64,000 nucleotides of DNA from Azoarcus sp. DN11 (lineage in GTDB: Bacteria > Pseudomonadota > Gammaproteobacteria > Burkholderiales > Rhodocyclaceae). The notes beneath the pieces were generated by a model. The model saw nothing but the letters and a program-made list of their open reading frames with translations. It was not told the DNA's origin and searched no databases. The first letter of the stretch is position 1. Every line of letters begins with the position of its first letter. Below, piece after piece: positions 39,228 through 48,015 of this stretch. The DNA lies in contig NZ_CP021731.1 of assembly GCF_003628555.1 (NCBI RefSeq), forward strand, positions 1,116,001-1,180,000. The letters are read 5' to 3'. Made by a program: the position numbers and the translations under genes.

Positions 39228-39950
39228 ATGATTTCGCGCTTCTTTTGCCCCGTCCCGTTGCCGCGTGCCGGCGAGATCCAGCTGCCCGAGGCGCTGGCCC
39301 ATCATGCTGTGCGCGTGCTCAGGCTGCGCGACGGCGATCCGCTGATCCTGTTCGACGGGGGTGGCGGCGAAGTGCCGGCGGTGCTGCATGTGCGCGGCAA
39401 GCAGTGCTTCGCGGCGCTGGAGGAACACTGCGCCGTCGAGTGCGAATCGCCCCTGCCGCTGGTGCTGGTGCAGGCGCTCGCGAGCGGCGACAAGATGGAC
39501 TGGATCGTGCAGAAGGCGGTCGAGCTGGGGGTTTCGGCGTTGGTGCCGGTGCAGGCGGAGCGTTCGGTGCTGCGCCTGGCCGGCGAGCGCGCGGCAAAAC
39601 GTGTCGAACACTGGCAGCAGGTGGCGGTGTCGGCCTGCGAGCAGAGCGGGCGCAATCGCGTGCCGGCCGTCGCGCCGATCACCGGCCTGCGGGATTTCCT
39701 CGCGCGCCCGCACGACGGCGTGCGTCTCGTGCTCGATCCGACGGCCACGAAGCGCCTGCTCGATGCCGAACGGCCGGCGGGCGCAGTGCAGCTTCTGATC
39801 GGGCCGGAAGGGGGGTGGTCCGACGAGGAGCTCGCCGCGTGCCGCAGCGCCGGCTGTCGTGGCGTGACACTCGGGCCGCGTGTCCTGCGTACCGAAACTG
39901 CCGGCATTGCGGCGATTGCCGCCCTGCAGGCGACCTGGGGCGATTTTTGA
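39228..39950 (+). CDS. rsmE: 16S rRNA (uracil1498-N3)-methyltransferase
   Basis: A 240-residue SPOUT-class methyltransferase acting on 16S rRNA in the 30S subunit. It begins MISRFFCPVPLPRAGEIQLP, has an N-terminal PUA-like domain, and the knot region QKAVELGVSALVPVQAERSV, LLIGPEGGWSDEELAACRSA and LGPRVLRTETAGIAAIAALQ. The length is normal. pap follows 12 bases later. Confidence 0.93.
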   Translation: MISRFFCPVPLPRAGEIQLPEALAHHAVRVLRLRDGDPLILFDGGGGEVPAVLHVRGKQCFAALEEHCAVECESPLPLVLVQALASGDKMDWIVQKAVELGVSALVPVQAERSVLRLAGERAAKRVEHWQQVAVSACEQSGRNRVPAVAPITGLRDFLARPHDGVRLVLDPTATKRLLDAERPAGAVQLLIGPEGGWSDEELAACRSAGCRGVTLGPRVLRTETAGIAAIAALQATWGDF

Positions 39951-39962
39951 GGAGTCTGCACG

Positions 39963-41450
39963 ATGTTCGAGTCGGCGGAGCTGGGGCACAGGATCGACAA
40001 GGCGGAATACGACGCGGCCGAGCCGCAGCTGCGCGCGCAGCTGCTCGATGCTCAGTTCGATCTCCTTGAACTGAAGGCCTTCGCCGTCGTCGTCCTGATC
40101 AACGGCGTCGATGGGGCCGGCAAGGGCGAGACGGTCAATCTCCTCAACGAATGGATGGACCCGCGCCACATCCACACGCTGGCCTTCGATTCGCCGACCA
40201 CCGATGAGGCCGAGCGTCCCTTCATGTGGCGCTTCTGGCGCGCGCTGCCGCCGCGCGGGCGGATCGGCATCCTCTTCGGCAACTGGTATACCGACCCGAT
40301 CGGCGAGCGCGTCGAGAAGGTGTCGAAGAAGGCCGACCTCGATCAGCGCCTCGACGAGATCAACCGCTTCGAGGCGATGCTGGTGCGCGAGGGCGTCCTG
40401 CTCCTCAAACTGTGGTTCCATCTGCCCAAGGACGGCCAGCGCAAGCGCCTCAAGGCGCTGGAAAAGGATCCGCGCACGCGCTGGCGCGTGACCGAGCAGG
40501 ACTGGCACGCGTTCGAGCGCTACGACCGCTACCGCGAGGTCGCCGAGCACACGCTGCGCCGCACCAGCACGGGCGAGGCGCCGTGGATGATCGTCGATGG
40601 CTCCGATTCGCGCTTTCGCGAGCTCTTCGTGGCCCGTGCCCTGCTCGATGCGCTGCGCAAGCGGCTCGATGCCTGCTCGCGCCAGTGGGTCACGCGCCAG
40701 ACCGCGCCGCCGCTGCCGCCCGTGCCCGACGCGCGCAACCTCCTCAACAGCCTCGTGCTGCAGCAGCCCCTCGACAAGAAGGAGTACGAGGAGCTGCTCG
40801 AACGCTACCAGGGGCGGCTCGCCTTGCTCACGCGCGACGAAGCCTTCCGCAGCCGTTCGCTCGTGCTCGTCTTCGAGGGTGCCGATGCCGCTGGCAAAGG
40901 GGGCGCCATCCGGCGGGTGACCGCAGCGCTGGATGCGCGCCAGTACCGTGTCGTGCCGGTGGCGGCGCCGACCGAGGAGGAGCGCGCCCAGCCCTACCTG
41001 TGGCGCTTCTGGCGCCATCTGCCGCGCCAGGGCCGGGTCGCGATCTTCGACCGCTCGTGGTACGGCCGTGTGCTCGTCGAGCGTGTCGAGGGCTTCTGTA
41101 CCGAGGCGGACTGGATGCGCGCCTATTCCGAGATCAACGATTTCGAGGATCAGCTCGCCAATGCGGGCGCCGTGGTGGTCAAGTTCTGGCTGCAGATCGG
41201 CAAGGACGAACAATTGGAGCGTTTCCGCGCCCGCGAGGCCGAAGCGCACAAACGCTTCAAGATCACGCCCGAGGACTGGCGCAATCGCGAACGCTGGGAC
41301 GACTACGCCCGCGCGGTGTGTGACATGGTCGACCGGACCAGCACCGAAACTTCGCCGTGGACCCTGGTCGAGGCCGACAACAAGCTCTTCGCGCGCGTGA
41401 AGGTGCTGCGCACGCTGTGCGAGCGCCTGGAGTCGGCGCTGCGCAGCTGA
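39963..41450 (+). CDS. pap: Polyphosphate:AMP phosphotransferase (two PPK2 domains)
   Basis: A 495-residue protein with two PPK2 domains that transfers phosphate from polyphosphate to AMP, giving ADP. The N-terminal unit has a Walker A (NGVDGAGKGETVNLL) and RIGILFGNWYTDPIGERVEK. The C-terminal unit has EGADAAGKGGAIRRVT and VAIFDRSWYGRVLVERVEG. The aspartate before RSWY, expected in an active Walker B, is kept only in the second unit (the first reads LFGNWY). By analogy with known PAP the C-terminal domain is probably the active one. It is probably co-transcribed with rsmE. Confidence 0.92.
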   Translation: MFESAELGHRIDKAEYDAAEPQLRAQLLDAQFDLLELKAFAVVVLINGVDGAGKGETVNLLNEWMDPRHIHTLAFDSPTTDEAERPFMWRFWRALPPRGRIGILFGNWYTDPIGERVEKVSKKADLDQRLDEINRFEAMLVREGVLLLKLWFHLPKDGQRKRLKALEKDPRTRWRVTEQDWHAFERYDRYREVAEHTLRRTSTGEAPWMIVDGSDSRFRELFVARALLDALRKRLDACSRQWVTRQTAPPLPPVPDARNLLNSLVLQQPLDKKEYEELLERYQGRLALLTRDEAFRSRSLVLVFEGADAAGKGGAIRRVTAALDARQYRVVPVAAPTEEERAQPYLWRFWRHLPRQGRVAIFDRSWYGRVLVERVEGFCTEADWMRAYSEINDFEDQLANAGAVVVKFWLQIGKDEQLERFRAREAEAHKRFKITPEDWRNRERWDDYARAVCDMVDRTSTETSPWTLVEADNKLFARVKVLRTLCERLESALRS

Positions 41451-41517
41451 CGACGGCCTGCAACGTTTTGCCTTGATTCCGTGCGGACGGCGCGGCGCGC
41501 CCGGCTGCGTATTCCGC

Positions 41518-41523
41518 TAGAAT
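41518..41523 (+). promoter_or_regulatory. -10-like box before argA
   Basis: TAGAAT within TCCGCTAGAATGA. The same 13-mer recurs at 44679-44691 before yggX. The box overlaps an in-frame ATG (41522), which argues that this ATG is not the argA start. No convincing -35. Confidence 0.35.
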
Positions 41524-41593
41524 GATCCGGCCTGCGCATGGCGTGCGGTGTGCCGCATGCCTGCGTGGTTTCCGATTTGATGACGGTGATGAC

Positions 41594-42949
41594 TTGAGCG
41601 GCAATTCGAACCCCAATCCCCCGGAGGCCGATATCACGGCGTCGACCGAGCGGTTCGTGGCATGGGTGCGCGGCGCTGCGCCGTACATCCACGCGTTTCG
41701 CGGCCGGACCTTCGTGCTCGCCTTCGGCGGGGAAGTGGCGGCCGGCGCGCGGGCACAGAGCCTGGCCTACGACTGCAATCTCCTGGCCGCCCTGGGCATC
41801 CGCCTGGTGCTGGTGCATGGCGCCCGCCCGCAGATCGAGGCCGAACTCGCGCGCCGCGGGCTGGAGCCGCGGTATCACAACGGGCTGCGCGTCACCGACG
41901 GCGAAGCGCTCGAATGCGTCAAGGCTGCGATGGCGGTGACGCGCCTCGAGGTCGAGGCGCTGCTGTCGCAGGGGCTCCCGAACACGCCGATGGCCGGCAG
42001 CTACATGCGCGTGACCGGGGGCAACTTCATCACCGCGCGCCCGGTCGGCGTCGTGGATGGCGTCGACTATCAATACACCGGCGCCGTGCGCAAGATCATC
42101 GCCGAGGAGATCAACGCCGACCTCGACCAGCAGAACGTCGTGCTGATCTCGCCGATGGGCGTCTCGCCGGCCGGGGAGATCTTCAACCTCAGCATGGAGG
42201 AGGTCGCCGAGGCGGTCGCCGTTGCCGTCAAGGCGGAGAAGCTGATCTACCTGTGCGATGCGCCGGGCCTCCTGGACGCGGACCAGCGCCTGATCGATTC
42301 CGTGACCGCGGACGAGGCCGAGCGCATGTTCAACGCGGGGGAGGGGCTCACGGAGGATCTCGACCTCTACCTGCCGTGCGCGATCCGCGCGGTGCGCGGC
42401 GGCGTTTCGCGCGTGCACCTCATCGACCACGACAAGGACGGCGGTCTGCTGCTTGAGTTCTTCACCCATGCCGGCGTCGGCACCGTCGTGTCGCGCGACC
42501 CGCTGTTTCGCCTGCGCGACGCCACCTTCGAGGACGTCGGCGCCCTGGGCGCGCTGATTTCGCCGATGGAGGCCGATGGCACGCTGGTGCGCCGCGGGCG
42601 TGAGCTGCTGGAGCAGGAGATCGACCGATTCTCCGTCGTCGAGCACGATGGCGTGCTGGTCGGCTGTGCCGCGCTGTATCCGTTCTCCGACGAACGCGCG
42701 GCCGAACTCGCCTGTCTCGCCGTGACGCCCGCGTATCGGCGTGCGGGCCTCGGCGACCAGCTGCTGCGCCGCATCGAGCAGCGTGCGCGCAACCAGCGGT
42801 TCGAGCGCCTCTTCGTGCTCACGACGCGCACTGCCCACTGGTTCCGCGAGCGCGGTTTCAGCGAGATCGGCCCCGAGGCGCTGCCGCAGAAGAAGCGCGA
42901 GCTCTACAACTACCAGCGGCGTTCCAAGGTCTTCGTGAAGCAGCTATGA
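41594..42949 (+). CDS. argA: N-acetylglutamate synthase
   Basis: A protein of about 451 residues with an amino-acid-kinase domain (FVLAFGGEVAAGARAQSLAY; LVLVHGARPQIEAELARRG; VLISPMGVSPAGEIFNLS) and a C-terminal GNAT acetyltransferase domain (ACLAVTPAYRRAGLGDQLLR, then FVLTTRTAHWFRERGFSEIG). It acetylates glutamate as the first step of arginine synthesis and is usually feedback-inhibited by arginine through the kinase domain. I take the TTG at 41594 as start because the open ATG at 41522 overlaps a -10-like box and adds a non-homologous leader. Confidence in the family is high, in the start moderate. Confidence 0.9.
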   Translation: MSGNSNPNPPEADITASTERFVAWVRGAAPYIHAFRGRTFVLAFGGEVAAGARAQSLAYDCNLLAALGIRLVLVHGARPQIEAELARRGLEPRYHNGLRVTDGEALECVKAAMAVTRLEVEALLSQGLPNTPMAGSYMRVTGGNFITARPVGVVDGVDYQYTGAVRKIIAEEINADLDQQNVVLISPMGVSPAGEIFNLSMEEVAEAVAVAVKAEKLIYLCDAPGLLDADQRLIDSVTADEAERMFNAGEGLTEDLDLYLPCAIRAVRGGVSRVHLIDHDKDGGLLLEFFTHAGVGTVVSRDPLFRLRDATFEDVGALGALISPMEADGTLVRRGRELLEQEIDRFSVVEHDGVLVGCAALYPFSDERAAELACLAVTPAYRRAGLGDQLLRRIEQRARNQRFERLFVLTTRTAHWFRERGFSEIGPEALPQKKRELYNYQRRSKVFVKQL

Positions 42950-42974
42950 CGACCCGGTGCGCAGGGGCTCCTCG

Positions 42975-44735
42975 ATGCGGCGCGTCCTCTGCGCGCGCGG
43001 AGACGTCGTGAGCGGGCAGGCGCACATTTCCCCTGTGGCGCTGCTCCTTGCCGGCTGCGCGGGGGCGGTGCTGGCGGGCGTGGCCGCGGCGACGGGCATG
43101 GTCTTCGGTACCGCCGGCGCATGGTACGCCGTGGCAGCCGTAGTGGCAGGGATCGGCGCGCTGGCAGCGGCCGCCCTGCATCTCCTCGCCCGAGGGCAGG
43201 GCAGCCGGCGCACGGGCGAGGAAGCGATCGTCGCGTACCTGGAATCGCTGGATGCCGCGGTACGGCTCTCCGGCGGCGGTGCGGGCGGCGCCCCGGAACC
43301 GGACACGGCCAAGCGGCTGGAGTCGGTCGCCGTCGGCGTGTCCCGCCTGCGCGAGATTGCCGATGGCGTGCATGGTGTCGAAGCCCTGTTCGACATGCGC
43401 GGGCGCCTGACGTGGATCAGCCCGTCGATCGAGCGGCTGACGGGCTGGAGCCCCGCGGCCTGCCGCGATGCGCCCGATGCGCTCGCCCTGCTCGTGCACG
43501 AATCGGATCGCCGCTACTGCCAGCGCATGGCCCAGCGTGTCGCCGAAGGGAGTGCCGGCGAGGACTTCGAGATGCGCCTGCTGCGCGAGGACGGCCGCAT
43601 CTGCTGGGTCGCCAGCCACTGGCGTCCGCTGGGCAGGCAGGGCGGGCAGGCGGCCGGCCTGCGGATGTCGGCGGAGGACATCCAGGCACGCAAGGAAGCC
43701 GAGTACAAGCTCCTCGAGACGGTGACCGAGCTGCGCCGCGCGCAGGCGCTGCGTGAGCGCTACCTGGCCCGCTCGAACGACGAGCGCCAGCGGCTTTCCG
43801 CGCTGCTCAACGTCATCCGGCTGGGCATCCTGTTCATGGATCGCGATCACCGCGTGCTCTACTACAACCGCGCGATGCTCGACATATGGGGTTTCCCGCC
43901 CGACGAGAACCTGATCGGCGTGCGCGACGTCGTGCTGCAGAGCCACGTTGCCGAGCTGATCGAACAGCCCGAGGCCTACATCGAGCACGTCGACGCCGTC
44001 GTGCGCACCCACGTCGTGAGCGAGCCCTACGAGGTCCGCTTCAAGGACGGCCGCATCGTCACCGACATCGCCGCGCTGGTCGAGGCGGTGCAGGGGCGGC
44101 GCGGGATCGGGCGCGTGTGGATCTACGAGGACGTCACAGAGCAGCGCCGCACGGCGCAGCGGCTGGTCGAACTCGCCGAGCACGATCCGCTGACCGGCCT
44201 GTACAACCGACGGCGTTTCCACGAGGAGCTCGATCGCGAGCTCGCCGAGGCATTGCGCCGCGGCGGAGAGGTCGGCCTGGTGGCGATCGACCTCGACGGC
44301 TTCAAGCCGATCAACGACGAGTTCGGTCACCAGGCGGGCGACGCGGTGCTGGTCGAGCTGTCGCGCACGGTCGGCGATGCGATCCGGCGCAACGAGATGT
44401 TCTGCCGCGTCGGCGGCGACGAGTTCTGCGTGCTCGTGCCCGATGCGGGCGAGAGCGAGCTGTGCGAACTGGCGCGACGCATCGTCGAACTGATCGAAGG
44501 CATGCGTTTCGAGTTCGACGGTCGCAGCGTCGGTATCACCGCGAGCCTGGGCATCGCGATCTACCCCCGCCACGCTTCGTCCGCGGAAGCGCTGATCGCC
44601 GCGGCGGACCAGGCGATGTACCGCTCGAAGAGCGGTGGCCGCGATCAATGGACCATGGCTGCAAGCTGCGGTGACGAATCCGCTAGAATGAAGCCCACAG
44701 AAACCGATGAACCTGATCGCAGAAGAGAGGATTGA
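42975..44735 (+). CDS. Membrane PAS-PAS-GGDEF diguanylate cyclase
   Basis: About 586 residues: two N-terminal TM segments (around LLLAGCAGAVLAGVAAATG and WYAVAAVVAGIGALAAAALH), a PAS domain (HGVEALFDMRGRLTWISPSI onward) with a PAC-like end, a short coiled coil (ETVTELRRAQALRERYLARS), a second PAS (LGILFMDRDHRVLYYNRAML) and a GGDEF domain (CRVGGDEFCVLV) with intact motif. The inhibitory site is degenerate (RRNE, not RxxD), so product feedback may be lost. Starts at 42957 (GTG) or 43008 (GTG, after GGAG) are also possible. It follows argA and precedes yggX by three bases. Confidence 0.87.
   Translation: MRRVLCARGDVVSGQAHISPVALLLAGCAGAVLAGVAAATGMVFGTAGAWYAVAAVVAGIGALAAAALHLLARGQGSRRTGEEAIVAYLESLDAAVRLSGGGAGGAPEPDTAKRLESVAVGVSRLREIADGVHGVEALFDMRGRLTWISPSIERLTGWSPAACRDAPDALALLVHESDRRYCQRMAQRVAEGSAGEDFEMRLLREDGRICWVASHWRPLGRQGGQAAGLRMSAEDIQARKEAEYKLLETVTELRRAQALRERYLARSNDERQRLSALLNVIRLGILFMDRDHRVLYYNRAMLDIWGFPPDENLIGVRDVVLQSHVAELIEQPEAYIEHVDAVVRTHVVSEPYEVRFKDGRIVTDIAALVEAVQGRRGIGRVWIYEDVTEQRRTAQRLVELAEHDPLTGLYNRRRFHEELDRELAEALRRGGEVGLVAIDLDGFKPINDEFGHQAGDAVLVELSRTVGDAIRRNEMFCRVGGDEFCVLVPDAGESELCELARRIVELIEGMRFEFDGRSVGITASLGIAIYPRHASSAEALIAAADQAMYRSKSGGRDQWTMAASCGDESARMKPTETDEPDRRRED
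44684..44689 (+). promoter_or_regulatory. -10-like box before yggX
   Basis: TAGAAT within TCCGCTAGAATGA, near the 3' end of the GGDEF gene and 49 bases before the yggX ATG. It is identical to the argA box over 13 bases. It could give yggX its own promoter. No convincing -35. Confidence 0.35.
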
Positions 44736-44738
44736 ACG

Positions 44739-45011
44739 ATGGCTCGTATGGTCAATTGCATCAAGCTGGGACGCGAGGCGGAAGGGCTGGACCTGCCCCC
44801 GGTGCCGGGCGCGCTCGGAAAGCGGATCTTCGACAGCGTCTCGAAGGAAGCCTGGCAGCAGTGGGTCAAGTACCAGACCATGCTGATCAACGAAAACCGG
44901 CTGAACCTGATGGATGCGCGTGCGCGCAAGTACCTCGCCGAGCAGATGGAGAAGCACTTCTTCGGCGGCGGTGCGGACCAGGTCGGCGGCTACGTGCCTC
45001 CTTCCCAGTAA
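44739..45011 (+). CDS. yggX: Fe(II)-trafficking / oxidative damage protection protein YggX
   Basis: A 90-residue cytoplasmic protein that protects iron-sulfur clusters from oxidants. It opens [20 protein letters not shown] with the conserved Cys7, followed by [34 protein letters not shown] and a C-terminal [16 protein letters not shown] ribosome site precedes the ATG. A perfect terminator (45048-45077) follows. Confidence 0.93.
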   Translation: MARMVNCIKLGREAEGLDLPPVPGALGKRIFDSVSKEAWQQWVKYQTMLINENRLNLMDARARKYLAEQMEKHFFGGGADQVGGYVPPSQ

Positions 45012-45047
45012 GGTGTGGGCCGCCGGACAACAGGCGGCGGTGTACGG

Positions 45048-45077
45048 AAAAAGGGATGGCCGCGGCCATCCCTTTTT
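45048..45077. terminator. Perfect bidirectional terminator hairpin
   Basis: AAAAAGGGATGGCCGCGGCCATCCCTTTTT: a perfect palindrome with A- and T-tracts on both sides. It lies between convergent yggX and phoU and can end both transcripts. Confidence 0.88.
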
Positions 45078-45107
45078 TGTTCATCGCCCGGCAAGGCGGG
45101 CTGCCCT

Positions 45108-45815
45108 TCAGTTCGGGCCGGATGCGCGCTCCAGCGCCTCGACGCCCTCGTGGCGGACGTCGCGGCCCTTGACGATGTACACGACGTATTCCGACAGGTT
45201 CTTCGCGTGGTCGCCGATGCGCTCGATCGACTTGGCGATGAACAGCACGTCGAGCGAACGCGTGATCACGCGCGGATCTTCCATCATGTAGGTGATCAGC
45301 TGACGCATGATGCCCTTGAAGATCGCGTCGACTTCCTTGTCGCGCCGCACGATCTCAGGCGAGGCGGTCGGATCCATGCGGGCAAAGGCGTCCAGCGCGC
45401 CCTGCAGCATCTCGACGACCATCGTCGACACGTGACGCAGTTCCACCTTGGGGACGAAGGCGGCATCCGAATCGATGATCAGGCGGCCGGCTTTGGCGAT
45501 CTTCTTGGCCTCGTCGCCGATGCGCTCGAGGTCGGTGACCATCTGGATGATGGTCATGACCATGCGCAGGTCGCCGGCGGCCGGGGCGTGCCGGGCGATC
45601 ACGTGGATGCAGGCGTCGTCGAGCGCGACTTCCTCGTCATTGACCTTGCGGTCGTCGGTGATGACCTGCTCCAGCAGTTCCAGGTTGCTGCTGCCGAGAC
45701 CTTCGATCGCGCGCGTGAGCTGCTGGGCGACCAGCCCCCCCATTTCCAGCAGGCGCTTGCGGATGGATTCCAGTTCGGTATCGAACTGCGTGTAGGTATG
45801 CTTGTTCATCGTCAT
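45108..45815 (-). CDS. phoU: Phosphate-transport regulator PhoU
   Basis: A 235-residue all-helical protein with the two PhoU repeats: LLEMGGLVAQQLTRAIEGLG / VALDDACIHVIARHAPAAGD / ITDLERIGDEAKKIA-type, and VVEMLQGALDAFARMDP / SLDVLFIAKSIERIGDHAKN. PhoU couples the PstSCAB transporter to PhoR and lowers phosphate uptake in excess. No pst or pho genes are adjacent; it follows rpiA by 69 bases on the same strand. Confidence 0.93.
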   Translation of the reverse strand: MTMNKHTYTQFDTELESIRKRLLEMGGLVAQQLTRAIEGLGSSNLELLEQVITDDRKVNDEEVALDDACIHVIARHAPAAGDLRMVMTIIQMVTDLERIGDEAKKIAKAGRLIIDSDAAFVPKVELRHVSTMVVEMLQGALDAFARMDPTASPEIVRRDKEVDAIFKGIMRQLITYMMEDPRVITRSLDVLFIAKSIERIGDHAKNLSEYVVYIVKGRDVRHEGVEALERASGPN

Positions 45816-45884
45816 GTTCCGGTCCCGTGGATCAGCGAGGCTAGCAGTTGAATGTGATGGAAATGTTGCAGAAATGGCCGCCGA

Positions 45885-46553
45885 TCAGGGCCGCGCGGCC
45901 ACCCGGCGTTCGACGCCCGATGGCGTCGCGAGCAGCAGCAGGTCGGCGCCGCGCAGCGCGAAAAGGCCGTTGGTGACGACGCCGGTGATCTGGTTGATCT
46001 CCGCTTCCAGGCGTTGCGGTTCTGCGATGCGCAGCCCATGCACGTCGAGGATCACGTTGCCGTTGTCGGTGACGAAGCCCTCGCGCAGCACCGGACGTCC
46101 GCCGAGCTGCGCGAGGCGGCGCTCGACGTAGGCACGCGCCATCGGGATCACTTCCACGGGCAGCGGAAACGCGCCGAGGCAGCTCACGAGCTTCGACTGG
46201 TCGCAGATGCAGACGAAACGGTCCGCGACGGCGGCGACGATCTTCTCGCGCGTCAGCGCGCCGCCACCGCCCTTGATCATTGCGAAGCCTCCGTCGATTT
46301 CGTCCGCCCCGTCGACATAGAGTTGCAGGCTGGTGACATCGTTCAGCTCGACCAGCGGAATGCCGTATGCCTCCAGCCGGCGCGCGCTCGCCTCCGAGCT
46401 CGACACGGCGCCGGCGATGCGCCCGCGCATCCCGGCCAGGCCGTCGATGAAGTGATTCACCGTCGAGCCGGTGCCGACGCCGACGATCATGCCGTCCTCG
46501 ACGTAATCCAGCGCGGCGTGCGCCGCCGCCTTCTTCAGTTCGTCCTGATTCAT
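45885..46553 (-). CDS. rpiA: Ribose-5-phosphate isomerase A
   Basis: A 222-residue enzyme interconverting ribose-5-phosphate and ribulose-5-phosphate. It has [40 protein letters not shown] with the catalytic TREKI helix, and [20 protein letters not shown]. It supplies ribulose-5-phosphate to phosphoribulokinase as well as serving nucleotide synthesis. It lies 30 bases after moeA. Confidence 0.95.
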   Translation of the reverse strand: MNQDELKKAAAHAALDYVEDGMIVGVGTGSTVNHFIDGLAGMRGRIAGAVSSSEASARRLEAYGIPLVELNDVTSLQLYVDGADEIDGGFAMIKGGGGALTREKIVAAVADRFVCICDQSKLVSCLGAFPLPVEVIPMARAYVERRLAQLGGRPVLREGFVTDNGNVILDVHGLRIAEPQRLEAEINQITGVVTNGLFALRGADLLLLATPSGVERRVAARP

Positions 46554-46583
46554 TGCATCGTCCTGTCGTATGTCCCTGCCGTG

Positions 46584-47837
46584 TTACACGAGTCCGTCGA
46601 AGATCTGCACCTGGACCGATTCCCCGGGCTGCACGTCGCCGCGGTCCTCGGGCAGCACGATGAAGCAGTTGGCTTCCGACATCGAGCGCAGGATCCCCGA
46701 ACCCTGGGCGCCGGCGAGCCGCACGGTCTGGCGGCCCTCGACGAGGTGCAGGCGCCCGCGCACGAACTCCCGCCGCCCCGGCTGCTTGCGGATCGTCTCG
46801 GCGCATTCGACGTGGATCAGCGCCGGCTCGGGCAGGGGCGACACGCCGGACAAGGTCTGCAGCGCATCCTGGACGAACTGGTAGAAGGTCACCAGCACCG
46901 CCACCGGGTTGCCGGGCAGGCCGAACAGCCACGCGTCGCCGACGCGGCCGAAGGCCATCGGCCGTCCGGGCTTGATGTCGATCTTCCAGAACGCGACTGC
47001 GCCGAGGCGATTCACCAGCTCACGGATGAAATCCGCTTCTCCGACCGAGACGCCGCCGCTGGTGAGGATCACGTCGGCGCTCGCCGAGGCGTCGCGAAAG
47101 GCTGCCTCCAGCGCCTGCGGGTCGTCGCGCACGACGCCCATGTCGATGAGATCGCAGCCCAGGCGTGCAAGGGCGCCGAAGAGCGTGTAGCGGTTGCTGT
47201 CATACACTTCGCCGGGCGCCAGCGGCTTGCCGATGGACGCCAGTTCGTCGCCGGTGGAAAAGAAGGCGACGCGCAGGCGGCGGCGCACGACGACCTCGGC
47301 GATGCCCAGCGAGGCGACGAGGCCCAACTCGGCCGGCCCGCAGCGCTTGCCGGCCGGCAGCGCGACGCCGCCCAGCGCCAGATCCTCGCCCGCGCGGCGC
47401 AGGTTCTGGCCGGCGTGCTGGCCGGCCGGCACGACGACCTTGCCGTCCGCTGCACGCGTCACTTCCTGCACGACGATGGTGTCCGCGCCTTGCGGAATCG
47501 GTGCGCCGGTCATGATGCGCACGGCCTGTCCGGCGCCGACCATGCCGGAGAACGGCTTGCCGGCGAAGGCGATGCCGACGATCGCCAGCGTGCTTTCACC
47601 CTGCGGCGCGAGATCGGCGAAGCGCACGGCGTAGCCGTCCATCGCCGAGTTGTCGTGCGCCGGCACATTGCACGGTGCGATGACGTCCTCGGCCAGCACA
47701 CGCCCCAGCGCACTGCGGACGTCGACGCGCTCCCAGCCGCCGACCGGTGCCAGGCGGTCGAGGATGGCCTGGCGGGCCTCCGCAGCGGTGTAGTTCGGCG
47801 AGCGTCTGGGGGTCGGGCTTCCGGGTTTCTGTTCCAT
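46584..47837 (-). CDS. moeA: Molybdopterin molybdotransferase
   Basis: A 417-residue enzyme that inserts molybdate into adenylated molybdopterin in Moco synthesis. Domains in order are MoeA_N (NVPAHDNSAMDGYAVRFADL and IMTGAPIPQGADTIV), the MoCF_BD domain (VAFFSTGDELASIGKPLAPG, LTSGGVSVGEADFI, GLPGNPVAVLVTFYQF) and MoeA_C. The start MEQKPGSPTPRRSPNY is chosen over an in-frame ATG at 47957 because that leader is basic and non-homologous. It heads moeA-rpiA-phoU. Confidence 0.94.
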   Translation of the reverse strand: MEQKPGSPTPRRSPNYTAAEARQAILDRLAPVGGWERVDVRSALGRVLAEDVIAPCNVPAHDNSAMDGYAVRFADLAPQGESTLAIVGIAFAGKPFSGMVGAGQAVRIMTGAPIPQGADTIVVQEVTRAADGKVVVPAGQHAGQNLRRAGEDLALGGVALPAGKRCGPAELGLVASLGIAEVVVRRRLRVAFFSTGDELASIGKPLAPGEVYDSNRYTLFGALARLGCDLIDMGVVRDDPQALEAAFRDASASADVILTSGGVSVGEADFIRELVNRLGAVAFWKIDIKPGRPMAFGRVGDAWLFGLPGNPVAVLVTFYQFVQDALQTLSGVSPLPEPALIHVECAETIRKQPGRREFVRGRLHLVEGRQTVRLAGAQGSGILRSMSEANCFIVLPEDRGDVQPGESVQVQIFDGLV

Positions 47838-47961
47838 GGTTTTCGTTCCTGAATGCAGCGTATGCCCGTTGCGCACGGAAGGAAGCATTATTGTCCGATC
47901 TCGCCGCGTTTGCGAACTGCAGCCGTGCCGGCGCCGCTCGAGGCGCCCGCACGGCACCGGA

Positions 47962-47993
47962 AAAAGAAAAGGGGTGGCGAGGCCACCCCTTTC
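47962..47993 (-). terminator. Terminator of the cytochrome c4 gene
   Basis: On the minus strand AAAGGGGTGGC and GCCACCCCTTT form an 11-base stem with a very short loop followed by TCTTTTT. It lies 22 bases after the cytochrome stop. Confidence 0.75.
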
Positions 47994-48015
47994 GGGATTG
48001 CTGCAGATCGAGCGC

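Noticed and set aside
39213..41249. A 678-codon open frame on the minus strand
   Set aside because: Antisense shadow of rsmE and pap.
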